Assembly (NCBI GenBank): GCA_038533575.1
Contig: JBCAYL010000001.1
Span: forward strand, 210,226-274,225
Length of the DNA: 64,000 nt
DNA from: Pseudomonadota bacterium
GTDB lineage: Bacteria; Pseudomonadota; Alphaproteobacteria; Rhodobacterales; Rhodobacteraceae
Direction: 5' to 3'
A program made the translations under genes and the position numbers. Every line of letters starts with the position of its first letter. The first letter of the stretch is position 1. Below, in pieces: positions 42,366-51,619 of this stretch. Under the pieces are notes generated by a model. That model worked only from the letters and a program-made list of their open reading frames with translations. It was not told where the DNA came from and made no database searches.

Positions 42366-42788
42366 CTACTCTGCGGCCTTGGCCTCTCGCGCGGCAAGCA
42401 GGCGGTCCGCCTTCTTGCGCACGAGCACCGAGCGAAGATCGTGCATGGCCAGGAGCAGCTCGTCGGTGAAGTCCTCGAGCTGGTCATCGGAGGCCGTGCT
42501 CTGCGCCCACTGGGCCGTGAGGTTCAGGTGGTCGATGGCGCGGTGGATATCGTCCACGGTGCGCGCCTCGAGCACCGCGACACGCTCTGCCATCCAGGCC
42601 TCGATGGCGGCCATGTCGGCGGGCTCGAGCTCCCGTCCGCCATGGGGCTTGATCTGGCCGTTGAGCACGTTGACGACGGCGATCTGGTCCATCTCGATGC
42701 GGCGCTGGCGGTTTTCGGTATCCACGCGAAAGACCACCGCGCCCTTGTCGCGGATGCGAAAATAGTAGTCGGGCAATTCGCCGGACAT
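42366..42788 (-). CDS. Conserved hypothetical protein downstream of aspC
   Basis: 140 residues, soluble. It starts MSGELPDYYFRIRDKGAVVF and continues with RRIEMDQIAVVNVLNGQIKP, then an acidic helical half (PADMAAIEAWMAERVAVLEA ... LEDFTDELLLAMHDLRSVLV, quoted in part). I recognise it as a small protein conserved in Rhodobacterales, but no function is known to me. Ribosome site GGCGAGGCGAGC. It begins 12 bp after the aspC stop on the same strand, so the two are probably one transcript. Confidence 0.75.
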   Translation of the reverse strand: MSGELPDYYFRIRDKGAVVFRVDTENRQRRIEMDQIAVVNVLNGQIKPHGGRELEPADMAAIEAWMAERVAVLEARTVDDIHRAIDHLNLTAQWAQSTASDDQLEDFTDELLLAMHDLRSVLVRKKADRLLAAREAKAAE

Positions 42789-42800
42789 GCTCGCCTCGCC

Positions 42801-44018
<1,218 letters not shown>

Positions 44019-44074
44019 TCAATTGCGGGTCGGTGCCCTAGAACGATGGCGAACCCAAGGAAAAGGCGCAACCC

Positions 44075-44437
44075 ATGAGCGAAGAGACCGTCACGGCGGA
44101 CTGGTATCACGACGATAAGGCCACGCTGGGGGACCGGATCACCGGTGCGCGGGAGGCCGCGGGTCTGAGCGAGGAGACCCTCGCCAAGCGGCTCGGGATC
44201 AAGCTGCGCTCGCTCAAGGAATGGGAAGACGACCTCGCCGAGCCGCGCGCCAACAAGGTGCAGATGCTCGCGGGGGTCCTCAATGTTTCGCTGCGCTGGC
44301 TTCTGACGGGGCAGGGCGATGACCTTGTCCCCTCGGATGTGGCGGTGACGAAGTCGGAGGTCGCCGCAGCACGGGCCAAGCTCCTCGACGCGCTCGACGC
44401 GCTCACCCGGATCGAGGAGCGCCTCCATGACCAGTGA
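44075..44437 (+). CDS. XRE-family HTH transcriptional regulator
   Basis: 120 residues. A Cro/C1-type helix-turn-helix lies at about 17-75: TLGDRITGAREAAGLSEETL, AKRLGIKLRSLKEWEDDLAE, PRANKVQMLAGVLNVSLRWL with the usual GQ-D turn after it. The rest (TKSEVAAARAKLLDALDALT) is a C-terminal helix. A small cytosolic DNA-binding protein, target unknown; autoregulation is possible. It is divergent from aspC and overlaps sdhE by 11 bp. Confidence 0.9.
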   Translation: MSEETVTADWYHDDKATLGDRITGAREAAGLSEETLAKRLGIKLRSLKEWEDDLAEPRANKVQMLAGVLNVSLRWLLTGQGDDLVPSDVAVTKSEVAAARAKLLDALDALTRIEERLHDQ

Positions 44438-44711
44438 GACGATCGAAACCCGGCGCAAGCGGCTCTACATGCGCTCCATCCGGCGCGGCATCAAGGAGAT
44501 GGACGTGATCCTCACGGCCTATGCCGGGGCCTGCCTCGACGAGATGGACCACGAGGCGCTCGATGCCTACGAGGCGCTGATCACCGAGCCCGATCTCGAC
44601 ATCTATCCCTGGATCATCGGGCAAACGCCGCCGCCGCCGGAGCATGCGCCGCAGGTGGCGAAAATCGTTTCAAAATTTAATGAACTTCAGGGCGCATCCG
44701 CCGGGACTTAA
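44427..44711 (+). CDS. sdhE: FAD assembly factor SdhE (succinate dehydrogenase)
   Basis: 94 residues. SdhE promotes covalent attachment of FAD to SdhA and related flavoproteins. The family signature is RSIRRGIKEMDVIL, with the functional RGxxE at 20-24, and YEALITEPDLDIYPWIIG follows as in homologues. The ORF overlaps the XRE gene by 11 bp; GAGGAG upstream supports ATG 44427. In this genome group it lies next to ldtR, as here. The enzyme it matures oxidises succinate, the product branch of the methylmalonyl-CoA route. Confidence 0.93.
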   Translation: MTSETIETRRKRLYMRSIRRGIKEMDVILTAYAGACLDEMDHEALDAYEALITEPDLDIYPWIIGQTPPPPEHAPQVAKIVSKFNELQGASAGT

Positions 44712-44768
44712 GGGATTGTTTGGCTTTTGCCGTCACACCGCCCGTCACAGACGAGCGTGGAGACGTGC

Positions 44769-45266
44769 ATGAGCATTCATTCATTGATCGGGGACAAGCC
44801 GGCCGGCGGCTTCATCACGAGCTATCTGGAATCGCTCGCGCTGGTGGAGCGGCTGCATCGGCTCCTTCTCGATGTCATCAAGGACGAGTTCGAACGCGTG
44901 GGCGTGTTGGAGATCAACGCGGTACAGGCGCTCTTACTCTTCAACATCGGGGATAACGAGGTCACCGCCGGCGAGCTGAAGACCCGGGGCTACTATCAGG
45001 GCTCCAACGTGAGCTACAATCTCAAGAAGCTGGTGGAGATGGGCTACATGCATCACCAGCGTTGCGAGATCGACCGCCGCTCCGTGCGCGTGAAGCTCAC
45101 CGAAAAGGGGCGGGACGTGCGCGACGTGGTGGCCCAGCTCTTCAGCCGCCACGCCGACGGGCTGCAATCGGGCGGCGTCCTGGGCGAGGGCGGGATCGAC
45201 GACATCAACGTCTCGCTCCGCCGGGTGGAGCGCTACTGGTCAGACCAGATCCGCTACATCTACTGA
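44769..45266 (+). CDS. ldtR: LdtR-like MarR/winged-helix regulator
   Basis: 165 residues. The MarR-type winged helix includes ALLLFNIGDNEVTAGELKTR, GYYQGSNVSYNLKKLVEMGY with the recognition helix, and the wing QRCEIDRRSVRVKLTEKGRD. The N-terminal dimerisation helix reads SYLESLALVERLHRLLLDVI. In Rhizobiales, LdtR controls L,D-transpeptidase and osmotic stress genes; the same role is inferred here. ATG 44769 has GGAGACG upstream. The gene follows sdhE by 57 bp. Confidence 0.85.
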   Translation: MSIHSLIGDKPAGGFITSYLESLALVERLHRLLLDVIKDEFERVGVLEINAVQALLLFNIGDNEVTAGELKTRGYYQGSNVSYNLKKLVEMGYMHHQRCEIDRRSVRVKLTEKGRDVRDVVAQLFSRHADGLQSGGVLGEGGIDDINVSLRRVERYWSDQIRYIY

Positions 45267-45487
45267 TCGCGCGCTTCGCGAGGTCTCGGCTGCGTGGCTG
45301 CCTTCGGGCCGCCAGCCAGAAGCGCGGGCAAGAGACGCGGCGGGGACCGGCGGGCCACGGGCGTGCGACGCTCTCCCGCAAGGTGCGCGCAGTGCTCGGC
45401 GCATGTCGTCAGAGCGGCGCAACTTTGGGCATCGGGATGGTCGCGCTCTGCGCTAGCCTCACGCGGGAGACCGGAGAGGAGGGACCG

Positions 45488-45706
45488 ATGCCGCTCATTG
45501 ATATTCACGTTCTGGAGGGCGTATTCGACGCCGACGAAAAACGCCGCATGATCGAAGGCTGCGCCAAGGCCTTTGGCGCAGTGGCGGGCGATGCGATGGA
45601 AAAGATCACCTCCGTGCGCGTCCACGAAGTACCGAGCGGGGCGTGGGGCGGGTCGGAGAGTGTCTGGACGACCGAGCGCGCGCTGGCGGTCAAGGCCTCA
45701 GGCTAG
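45488..45706 (+). CDS. Tautomerase-superfamily (4-oxalocrotonate tautomerase-like) protein
   Basis: 72 residues. After removal of Met the N-terminus is Pro, the catalytic base of the family: M-PLIDIHVLEGVF. The fold continues DADEKRRMIEGCAKAFG and ITSVRVHEVPSGAWG, where the VxVHEVP segment is the second conserved strand. Such small enzymes form hexamers or trimers and isomerise unsaturated keto acids. The substrate is unknown. The ribosome site GAGAGGAGGGACC is strong. It overlaps the convergent DUF1194 gene by 17 bp at the 3' end. Confidence 0.88.
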   Translation: MPLIDIHVLEGVFDADEKRRMIEGCAKAFGAVAGDAMEKITSVRVHEVPSGAWGGSESVWTTERALAVKASG

Positions 45707-46460
45707 GCTTTGAGCCAGGCCAGGGGCTAGACCCGGGCGCGAGGGCGCCGAAGACGGGGGCCTCGAGTTCCCGCAGGAGCTTTCGGCGCATGGCCCGCTC
45801 GAAATCCGCAAATCCGAGGGCCGTCTCCACGAAGGCATCGGGCCCATGGATGACGGTGGTGTTGTAGTAGGAGCTGAGCTCTCCGATTTCGAGCTGCCGG
45901 ATATCGCCGCCGCGCGGATTGTCGACCCCGATGACGAGGCCGTTCACCGTCACCGCCGCACTGGAAAGCGCCTCCCGCTCCGCGCGGGGATCGCCACCGG
46001 TATTGTGGCGCCCGTCCCCGGAGATATCGATCGTGCGCTTCCAGCATTGTGCCTGCTGGAGGATCGCCGCGAGGCCATGGGCGATGGCGGGGCGGATAGC
46101 CGTGGACTGATCCACCGTGTCGCCTAGCGGATTGCGCTCGTGGCCGCGGATCACGGTGGCCGCGGCAAGGAGGGCGCCCTCGCTGTCGACCACTTGCCAG
46201 GGCAGCACGACACGCTGGACGCCCGGCCCGCTCCATTCGAAGACGTAAAGCGAGATCGGGGCCTGCGGCATCTCGAGGATGCGCGCAGACACCTCCGCGG
46301 AGGTGAGCGCGGCGGCGAGCCCGTCGAGCTGGAGCCGGTATTCGTTGGTATCGACCGAGGCCGAAACATCGAGACCCAGCGCCAGCGCCTGCCGGCAGGG
46401 CGCCTGCGCCTCGGCCACCCCTGCGAGGGTGGCGAGCACGAGGGCCGCCGCGCGGATCAC
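45690..46460 (-). CDS. DUF1194 secreted VWA-like protein
   Basis: 256 residues with a signal peptide (VIRAAALVLATLAGVAEA). The mature protein starts the von Willebrand A-like fold with ALGLDVSASVDTNEYRLQLD, which holds the DxSxS part of a metal-ion site, and has KRTIDISGDGRHNTGGDPRA and VNGLVIGVDNPRGGD. This is DUF1194, a periplasmic or secreted family of unknown partners. The start is GTG 46460, 7 bp downstream of the GloA-like gene. The 3' end overlaps the tautomerase gene on the other strand. Confidence 0.88.
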   Translation of the reverse strand: MIRAAALVLATLAGVAEAQAPCRQALALGLDVSASVDTNEYRLQLDGLAAALTSAEVSARILEMPQAPISLYVFEWSGPGVQRVVLPWQVVDSEGALLAAATVIRGHERNPLGDTVDQSTAIRPAIAHGLAAILQQAQCWKRTIDISGDGRHNTGGDPRAEREALSSAAVTVNGLVIGVDNPRGGDIRQLEIGELSSYYNTTVIHGPDAFVETALGFADFERAMRRKLLRELEAPVFGALAPGSSPWPGSKPSLRP

Positions 46461-46467
46461 GCCCGCA

Positions 46468-46896
46468 TCACCAATGCCCAGTGTTCTCCATGCTCGCCCA
46501 CGGCTCTGCCTTGGGCAGTGCGTCGCCCATCTGCAGAAGCTCCACCGAGACGTTGTCGGGCGAGCGCACGAAGGCCATGTGACCGTCGCGCGGGGGGCGG
46601 TTGATGGTGACGCCGTTCTCCTGGAGATGGGCGCACATGTCGTAGATGTTCTCCACCGCGTAAGCGAGATGCCCGAAATGGCGGCTGTCGGAGGGCAGCC
46701 CCTCGTCGCCGTCCCAATTGTAGGTCAGCTCCACCGGGCAGTCCGACTGCCCCGGGGGGGCGAGAAAGACGAGCGTGAAGCGTCCGCCCTCGTTGTCCAT
46801 GCGGCGCGTCTCCTCGAGGCCGAGCAGCTTGTAGAAGGCGATGGAGGCGTTGAGATCTTTCACGCGCACCATGGTGTGGAGATATTTGACCTGCAT
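46468..46896 (-). CDS. GloA-like VOC protein (lactoylglutathione lyase family)
   Basis: 142 residues. Glyoxalase I fold with the four metal ligands in place: His7 (YLHTMVRV), Glu56 (CPVELTYN), His76 (RHFGHLAYAV) and Glu119 (NVSVELLQ). It therefore could convert the methylglyoxal-glutathione hemithioacetal to lactoylglutathione. The YNWD and GHLAYAV segments are typical of GloA. The 142-residue length is that of a canonical GloA. It starts 23 bp after the SLAM-type gene and may share its transcript. ATG 46896 begins the conserved MQVKYLHTMVRVKDL. Confidence 0.92.
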   Translation of the reverse strand: MQVKYLHTMVRVKDLNASIAFYKLLGLEETRRMDNEGGRFTLVFLAPPGQSDCPVELTYNWDGDEGLPSDSRHFGHLAYAVENIYDMCAHLQENGVTINRPPRDGHMAFVRSPDNVSVELLQMGDALPKAEPWASMENTGHW

Positions 46897-46919
46897 GGGT
46901 CTCCTTTCGGTCGTCTGGT

Positions 46920-48317
46920 TCAGAAGCTCCGCCTGATCGACAGGCCAAGCCCCAGTTCGTCGGTTTCGAACCGCGATACATTGGAGGTGGTTTCCTCCAC
47001 CGTAAAGGAAAGGACGGGAACAAAGCCCCAGGGATTTTCGAACCGGAAGGCGGTCTGCGCGCGCAGTACCGTGCGGATATCGCGGCGCCCGCCCGTCACG
47101 GGGATCCCGAGGAGCGTGTAATCGGGGTAGGTCGTGAAGCTGCGCGCGGCGCTGAGGCCCAGCGTCATGGGGAGGCCCTCGAGCGGGCGCTGCCAACCGG
47201 CGAGGATCGTCTGCCGATCCGAGCGCTCGAATTCGGATCGGGAGCGGGTCTCGCCGAGACGGAGGCTCGTCGTCAGCTGCCCGCCCGCGAGCGGCAGGCG
47301 ATAGGCCGCGGAGAGGTCGATCCGGGTCTGGTCGGAGGTGTCATCCTGTGCGTAGGCCTGCTCCACGGCGAAGCCGAAGCGGAGGATCCCCGCCCCGGCA
47401 TCGCGCCCCGCATCAGCCCCCGCGAGCGCGTTAAGCCGCGTGGCAAGCTGCACATCGAAACTCAGGAGCGTATCTCGGGCCTCTTCGGCCTGCCAGACAA
47501 AGCCCGGCCCCGCGCTCACGGTGAGCTCCACGCCCTCCGCGATGATGGTCTCGCGCTGGAGAAACGCGTCGATGCGGTGGTAGGAGAGATCGCTGTTGGA
47601 GAGATCGGGCGCCTTTTCGCGGGCATCCTCGGACAGCCAGACATGGCGCGCGAAGAGCGCCGCGCCGATGATGAGGCGGTGGCTGCGCGATTGCGAGAGG
47701 CGATGCCGCGCCGAGAAGCTGAGATCAGCCACCGTGCCAGACAGGGCCTGGGCCGACTCCGAGAGCGTGCCCACGAGCGGGACACCTTCGGCCACGATGA
47801 ACGGGCTGTCCGCGCCGCCGTTCACGTTGTTGGAGGGCGCGACCGTGAGCCCGAACGTGAAGCGGGTGGGGGCGAGAACCTCGACCCGCGTGGCGGCGCT
47901 GCGGATCCTGTCGCGCTGGGGGCCGGGCTCAGCCACACGAGCAGCGCGGCGGAGCCATGTGAGCGCTGGAGTGAAGGCCTCGCGGGAAAGATGCGCCTCG
48001 GCCACCAGCTCGGCGGCCGCACGCTTGGCCGGGCGGGGGCCGTCTCCGCGCCACACAGCCTGCCCGCGTGCGATGGCCGTGTCGGCATCGCCCGCGCGCA
48101 GCGCTGCGTAGCCGCCGAGAAGCAGCGCGCGCGGGCTGTCGGGGGTCTCCGCGAGGAAGGTCTCGGCCACGCGACGGGCGGTGGCGAAGTCCCCCGCCTC
48201 GAGCGCGCGTTCTCCCACCGCGAGGAGCTGTTCGGAGCTCAGCGTCACCGTCCCCTGCGCCAGCGGAGCCGTGGCGCAGAGGAGCCAGAGCCCGAGTGCC
48301 GCGCAGAGGCGGCGCAT
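46920..48317 (-). CDS. SLAM-type surface lipoprotein assembly modifier
   Basis: 465 residues. A signal peptide (MRRLCAALGLWLLCATAPLA) is followed by an N-terminal helical TPR-like part (about 25-140: LLAVGERALEAGDFATARRV, SPRALLLGGYAALRAGDADT) and a C-terminal beta barrel (about 150-465) rich in alternating strands (FTFGLTVAPSNNVNGGAD, HRLIIGAALFARHVW) that ends LGLGLSIRRSF with the terminal Phe of outer-membrane proteins. This is the layout of Slam/DUF560 outer-membrane translocators, which flip lipoproteins to the cell surface. The ATG overlaps the stop of the upstream lipoprotein gene (TGATG), so the lipoprotein is the obvious client. ATG 48350 is an alternative start. Confidence 0.85.
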   Translation of the reverse strand: MRRLCAALGLWLLCATAPLAQGTVTLSSEQLLAVGERALEAGDFATARRVAETFLAETPDSPRALLLGGYAALRAGDADTAIARGQAVWRGDGPRPAKRAAAELVAEAHLSREAFTPALTWLRRAARVAEPGPQRDRIRSAATRVEVLAPTRFTFGLTVAPSNNVNGGADSPFIVAEGVPLVGTLSESAQALSGTVADLSFSARHRLSQSRSHRLIIGAALFARHVWLSEDAREKAPDLSNSDLSYHRIDAFLQRETIIAEGVELTVSAGPGFVWQAEEARDTLLSFDVQLATRLNALAGADAGRDAGAGILRFGFAVEQAYAQDDTSDQTRIDLSAAYRLPLAGGQLTTSLRLGETRSRSEFERSDRQTILAGWQRPLEGLPMTLGLSAARSFTTYPDYTLLGIPVTGGRRDIRTVLRAQTAFRFENPWGFVPVLSFTVEETTSNVSRFETDELGLGLSIRRSF

Positions 48318-49249
48318 CAGGGGCAGGCTGGGTCGCCGGATGTCACGCAAGATTCGAGCACGAAGACGCCGTATTCTTCCTCGTTGTCGATCGTCTCGAT
48401 GTAGTCCTGAAGCTTGGTGCTTCCGCCGATGAACTGGCCGTTGGTGCCGCCGATGATGCCGCCGTAATCGCCCACGCCGGTCTGATCCTCGAGCTCGGCG
48501 CCGCCGAAGAACTGCCCCTCGTCATCGATGTCTGAAATGACGAGGACGATGTCCTCGAGGGCGAAGTCCGGGCCGCCCGAGCGGATGATGACGCGCTCCC
48601 GGATCGCCCCGTTGATGGCATTGTCCACGAAGTCGACGTTCATGAGCACTGTCCCAGAGACGCGGCCGGCCTGCTCGGGCAGGTCGAGCGGGTCCGTGCC
48701 CGGCGGCGGCGTCAGGAGGATGCCCGGATCGTCGCCCTCGATATTGGTGAGGCCCGCATAGTTCCCAGTATAGGTCGCAAGGCCGGTGCCGGGCTGGTAA
48801 TCCCCTGTGCGGGCATAGAACGTCCCGGCGAAGAACCGGTTGAACTGCCCGCCGTCCGAGACGGTGCCTGCGCGGATCGCCGCGTCCGCCGACTCGGAGA
48901 TCAGGAGTGTGAAGTGGCGTTGCAGGCTTGTTTCCTGGATCGTGTAGGCGAGAAAGCCATTGGTATTGAGCGCGGCGGTCTCGTTGTAGGTGCCCGCCTC
49001 GGTGCCCGAATCGAGCGAGGTCAGCGTCACGTCCCAGCTGTTTTCCGCCGCGTTGAACGTGATGGCCGACAGATTGTTGGCGAGCACTTCCGGGACGCCA
49101 TCGATGACGTCCCCGGGATCCGGCGCGGCGGCGTCATCCTCCGTCAGGTTCGCTGCGGCGATGAACGGGCTCAAATTGTCGGCACCACCACAGGCTGTGA
49201 GGAAAAGAAGGCTGGACGCGGCCAAGGCCAACGCTGAGCGGGTGGACAT
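48317..49249 (-). CDS. Putative SLAM-dependent surface lipoprotein
   Basis: 310 residues. Lipoprotein signal MSTRSALALAASSLLFLTAC with Gly-Gly after the lipidated Cys20. The mature protein is acidic (pI low by eye) and beta-rich, with many NG, DG and GG turns. The C-terminal third, ISDIDDEGQFFGGAELEDQT and VGDYGGIIGGTNGQFIGGST, resembles the small TbpB-like beta barrel that SLAM recognises in surface lipoproteins. A C-terminal CVTSGDPACP may form a disulfide. It is the first gene of a minus-strand unit with the SLAM gene; the ligand it binds on the surface is unknown. ATG 49249 has TGAGGAGAGC upstream. Homologues are sometimes mislabelled thymidylate synthase because thyX lies next to them. 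Confidence 0.8.
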   Translation of the reverse strand: MSTRSALALAASSLLFLTACGGADNLSPFIAAANLTEDDAAAPDPGDVIDGVPEVLANNLSAITFNAAENSWDVTLTSLDSGTEAGTYNETAALNTNGFLAYTIQETSLQRHFTLLISESADAAIRAGTVSDGGQFNRFFAGTFYARTGDYQPGTGLATYTGNYAGLTNIEGDDPGILLTPPPGTDPLDLPEQAGRVSGTVLMNVDFVDNAINGAIRERVIIRSGGPDFALEDIVLVISDIDDEGQFFGGAELEDQTGVGDYGGIIGGTNGQFIGGSTKLQDYIETIDNEEEYGVFVLESCVTSGDPACP

Positions 49250-49277
49250 GGAGCTCTCCTCAAATGCGTTTTTTCGC

Positions 49278-49306
49278 ACCATATAGCGGTTTCGTGCCTT
49301 TGTCAG
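49278..49306 (-). promoter_or_regulatory. Putative sigma-70 promoter of the lipoprotein-SLAM unit
   Basis: Read on the minus strand, CTGACA (49306-49301) and TATGGT (49283-49278) are separated by 17 bp and lie about 30 bp upstream of ATG 49249. The divergent gap of 101 bp also contains TATAGT (49313-49318) that could serve thyX. Only a sequence match; not tested. Confidence 0.4.
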
Positions 49307-49350
49307 CGCATATATAGTCGTCTCGACTCGGAATTTGGGGGAGATCTGAG

Positions 49351-50259
49351 ATGGCACTTTCGGACGACCAAAAAAGCCAGATCGCCGCGCAGCGCGCCGC
49401 GGGTGCCGAGACCCTGCGCGCGGTCGCGCCGGGCATGGAAGCGCGGCTCTACACCGCCCACGAGGTACTCGATCACGGCTTCGTCCGGGTCATTGATTAC
49501 ATGGGCGACGACAGCGCCATCGTGCAGGCGGCGCGGGTCTCCTACGGGGAGGGGACAAAGCATGTCTCCAACGACGAGGGCCTTATCCGCTACCTCATGC
49601 GACACTGGCATTCGACGCCCTTCGAGATGTGCGAGATCAAGCTCCACGTGAAGCTGCCCGTCTTCGTGGCGCGGCAATGGATCCGGCACCGGACGGCCAA
49701 CGTGAACGAATATTCCGCGCGTTACTCCATCCTCGACCGGGAGTTCTACATTCCCGCGCCCGAGCACGTGGCGGCGCAATCGGCGGTAAACAACCAGGGC
49801 CGGGGAGAGACGCTCGAAGGCGCGGAGGCCGCGCGGGTGCTTGAGCTGCTCAAGGCCGATTCAACGCGGGCCTACGACAATTACGAGGCGATGATCTCGA
49901 CAGAGGGGCAGCAGGGGCTGGCGCGCGAGCTCGCGCGTATGAACCTGCCGACCAATATCTACACGCAGTGGTACTGGAAGGTGGACCTGCACAATCTCTT
50001 CCACTTCCTGCGCCTGCGCGCCGACAGCCACGCTCAGTACGAGATCCGCGTCTATGCTGACGAGATGTGCAAGATCGTGGCGGATTGGGTGCCGCTCGCC
50101 TATCGCGCGTTCGAGGATTACCGCCTCGGCGGGGCGACGCTCAGCGCACGGGCGCTGGATTGCGTGAAGCGCATGGTGGCGGGTGAAACCGTCACGCAGG
50201 AAAGCTCAGGCATGTCGAAGGGCGAATGGCGCGAATTCGAGGCTATGATGGCCTCGTGA
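49351..50259 (+). CDS. thyX: FAD-dependent thymidylate synthase
   Basis: 302 residues. Flavin-dependent synthesis of dTMP from dUMP with methylenetetrahydrofolate, an alternative to ThyA. The ThyX motif [15 protein letters not shown] is at 112-126, with the two substrate Arg and the Ser at 122 in the active site. [20 protein letters not shown] and the C-terminal [20 protein letters not shown] agree with the family. The length exceeds the minimal 220 residues because of N- and C-terminal extensions usual in Alphaproteobacteria. It is divergent from the lipoprotein-SLAM pair. No thyA or folA is present in the window. Confidence 0.97.
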   Translation: MALSDDQKSQIAAQRAAGAETLRAVAPGMEARLYTAHEVLDHGFVRVIDYMGDDSAIVQAARVSYGEGTKHVSNDEGLIRYLMRHWHSTPFEMCEIKLHVKLPVFVARQWIRHRTANVNEYSARYSILDREFYIPAPEHVAAQSAVNNQGRGETLEGAEAARVLELLKADSTRAYDNYEAMISTEGQQGLARELARMNLPTNIYTQWYWKVDLHNLFHFLRLRADSHAQYEIRVYADEMCKIVADWVPLAYRAFEDYRLGGATLSARALDCVKRMVAGETVTQESSGMSKGEWREFEAMMAS

Positions 50260-50260
50260 G

Positions 50261-50288
50261 GCGGGGAGGCCGTTGAGGCCTCTGCCGC
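50261..50288 (+). terminator. Hairpin after thyX
   Basis: Directly after the thyX stop, GAGGCC (50266-50271) pairs with GGCCTC (50277-50282) around GTTGA, extended by GCGG with CCGC. There is no U tract. Probably a 3' end of thyX mRNA. Confidence 0.45.
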
Positions 50289-50380
50289 GAAATCAACTGC
50301 CTAAAATTGCATCAACTGAAATCAGGCCGCTTCCGATTGCGCCTTCAATGAGGCGTGGCGCGGCCTGCGCGAACCTCTCG

Positions 50381-50404
50381 GGGCGAGCCCTGCGGCGCTC
50401 GCCC
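50381..50404 (-). terminator. Hairpin after the cold-shock gene
   Basis: GGGCGAGC (50381-50388) and GCTCGCCC (50397-50404) form a perfect 8-bp stem 7 bp beyond the cold-shock stop codon (minus strand). No U tract is seen; it could stop or protect the short transcript. Confidence 0.45.
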
Positions 50405-50411
50405 GAGTGCT

Positions 50412-50618
50412 CTACTCTGCCTGGAGATCCCCGGCCATCGTGCGACCGTCACGGCCCTCGATGACTTCAAAGGTCACTTTCTGATTGTCGGCAAGGCCGG
50501 TGAGGCCTGCACGCTCTACGGCGGAGATATGAACGAACACATCCTTGCCGCCGCCTTCCGGCTCGATGAAGCCGTAGCCTTTCGTCGTATTGAACCATTT
50601 TACGGTGCCGCTGGGCAT
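50412..50618 (-). CDS. Cold-shock domain protein (CspA family)
   Basis: 68 residues, a single OB-fold cold-shock domain. RNP1 is KGYGFIEP and RNP2 is DVFVHIS; the start MPSGTVKWFNTTKGYGFI is the standard one. Such proteins are single-stranded nucleic-acid chaperones that prevent mRNA structure at low temperature. ATG 50618 is chosen because AAGGAG lies 6 bp before it; the ATG two codons upstream abuts the ribosome site. A hairpin follows the gene. Divergent from an ArsC/Spx gene. Confidence 0.96.
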   Translation of the reverse strand: MPSGTVKWFNTTKGYGFIEPEGGGKDVFVHISAVERAGLTGLADNQKVTFEVIEGRDGRTMAGDLQAE

Positions 50619-50706
50619 CGCCATCTCCTTCTGCGTCCCGCCGGAGTCCAGGGCGGCTCTGTCCGACGCCGCGGTTGTGCGCGTCATGAGTTTCAACTAG
50701 GCGGAT

Positions 50707-51045
50707 ATGCCGAAAGGCAAGGGGCGCGACACCGTGATACTCTATGGATTAAAGAGCTGTGACACATGCCGGAAGGCGCGCAAGGCGCTGCCCGATGCGG
50801 TGTTCCGGGATGTGCGCGCGGAGGGGCTGCCCGCGGAGGTCCTTCAGAGCGCCCTTGCAAAGTTCGGCGACGCACTCGTGAACAGAAAATCCACCACCTG
50901 GCGCGGGCTTTCGGAGGACGAGCGCGCGCGTCCGGCCGCCGATCTGCTCGCCGCCGAACCCACGCTCATGAAGCGGCCGCTGATCGTGGACGGGGCCAAG
51001 ATGACGCTCGGCTGGGATGCCGAGGCGCAGGCCGCCTGGGACTAG
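50707..51045 (+). CDS. ArsC/Spx/MgsR-family thioredoxin-like protein
   Basis: 112 residues. The thioredoxin-like ArsC fold is shown by VILYGLKSCDTCRKARKALP, with the redox pair CDTC, and by RKSTTWRGLSEDE and LMKRPLIVDGAKMTLGW. The family contains arsenate reductases, the transcription regulator Spx and YffB-type enzymes; the CxxC form and KRPLI match the YffB group, whose substrate is unclear. The start is uncertain: GTG 50734 has an AAGGGG site and directly precedes the first strand. The stop overlaps that of the convergent DoxX gene. Confidence 0.85.
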   Translation: MPKGKGRDTVILYGLKSCDTCRKARKALPDAVFRDVRAEGLPAEVLQSALAKFGDALVNRKSTTWRGLSEDERARPAADLLAAEPTLMKRPLIVDGAKMTLGWDAEAQAAWD

Positions 51046-51608
51046 GCGAGGGCGGGCTCCGGCACGCGGGCTCCGAAGAAAAGCCGGTCGAGCGAGAGCG
51101 GCCCGCCGCCCTTCAGCACGAGAATGAGGAGTGCGAGGACCCAGAATGCGCGCTGGTCTGCGATGAGGGCGTCGGAGGCGCGGTCGAACCAGGCGCCAAA
51201 GGTGCCGTTGGCAAACGCGCCGTGGCCCACGACATCCGTCCAGCTCTGCACGATCACAAAGACGATCATGCCGAGCGCGGCCAGCCGTGTGAAGAGACCG
51301 AGGATGATGAGCGCGGGCAGCACGAACTCCGCCACGGTGCCTGCCGTCACTACCAAATAGTGAAAGATACCGAGACCGGACGGATCATAGCCCGCGGCCT
51401 CCACCGCGCGAGGAAAGATCTGCACGTACGCCCCGAAATCCGGATTGAGAAACCCGAAGATGCCTGCCCCGAGCTTCGTAAGCCCCGAGCCCCAGAAATA
51501 GAGCAAGAGTGCCCCGGCGAAGACAAGCCGCGCGCCGGTGGTGAGGACCGGGGTGCTGATGGCCTCGAGCGGGTCGGTGAGGCGGGCGGTGACGTCTTGC
51601 AATGCCAT
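51042..51608 (-). CDS. DoxX-family membrane protein (bufferin operon)
   Basis: 188 residues with four predicted helices: LVFAGALLLYFWGSGLTKLG, LVVTAGTVAEFVLPALIILG, AALGMIVFVIVQSWTDVVG and WVLALLILVLKGGGPLSLD. DoxX proteins are quinone-linked or structural inner-membrane subunits. It lies 11 bp after a DUF2063 gene in the same strand unit as a MNIO enzyme and a DUF2282 peptide, which is the order in known bufferin/gig operons, so it probably supports electron supply or export there. Its exact role is unknown. Confidence 0.88.
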   Translation of the reverse strand: MALQDVTARLTDPLEAISTPVLTTGARLVFAGALLLYFWGSGLTKLGAGIFGFLNPDFGAYVQIFPRAVEAAGYDPSGLGIFHYLVVTAGTVAEFVLPALIILGLFTRLAALGMIVFVIVQSWTDVVGHGAFANGTFGAWFDRASDALIADQRAFWVLALLILVLKGGGPLSLDRLFFGARVPEPALA

Positions 51609-51619
51609 GGGAAGAACTT

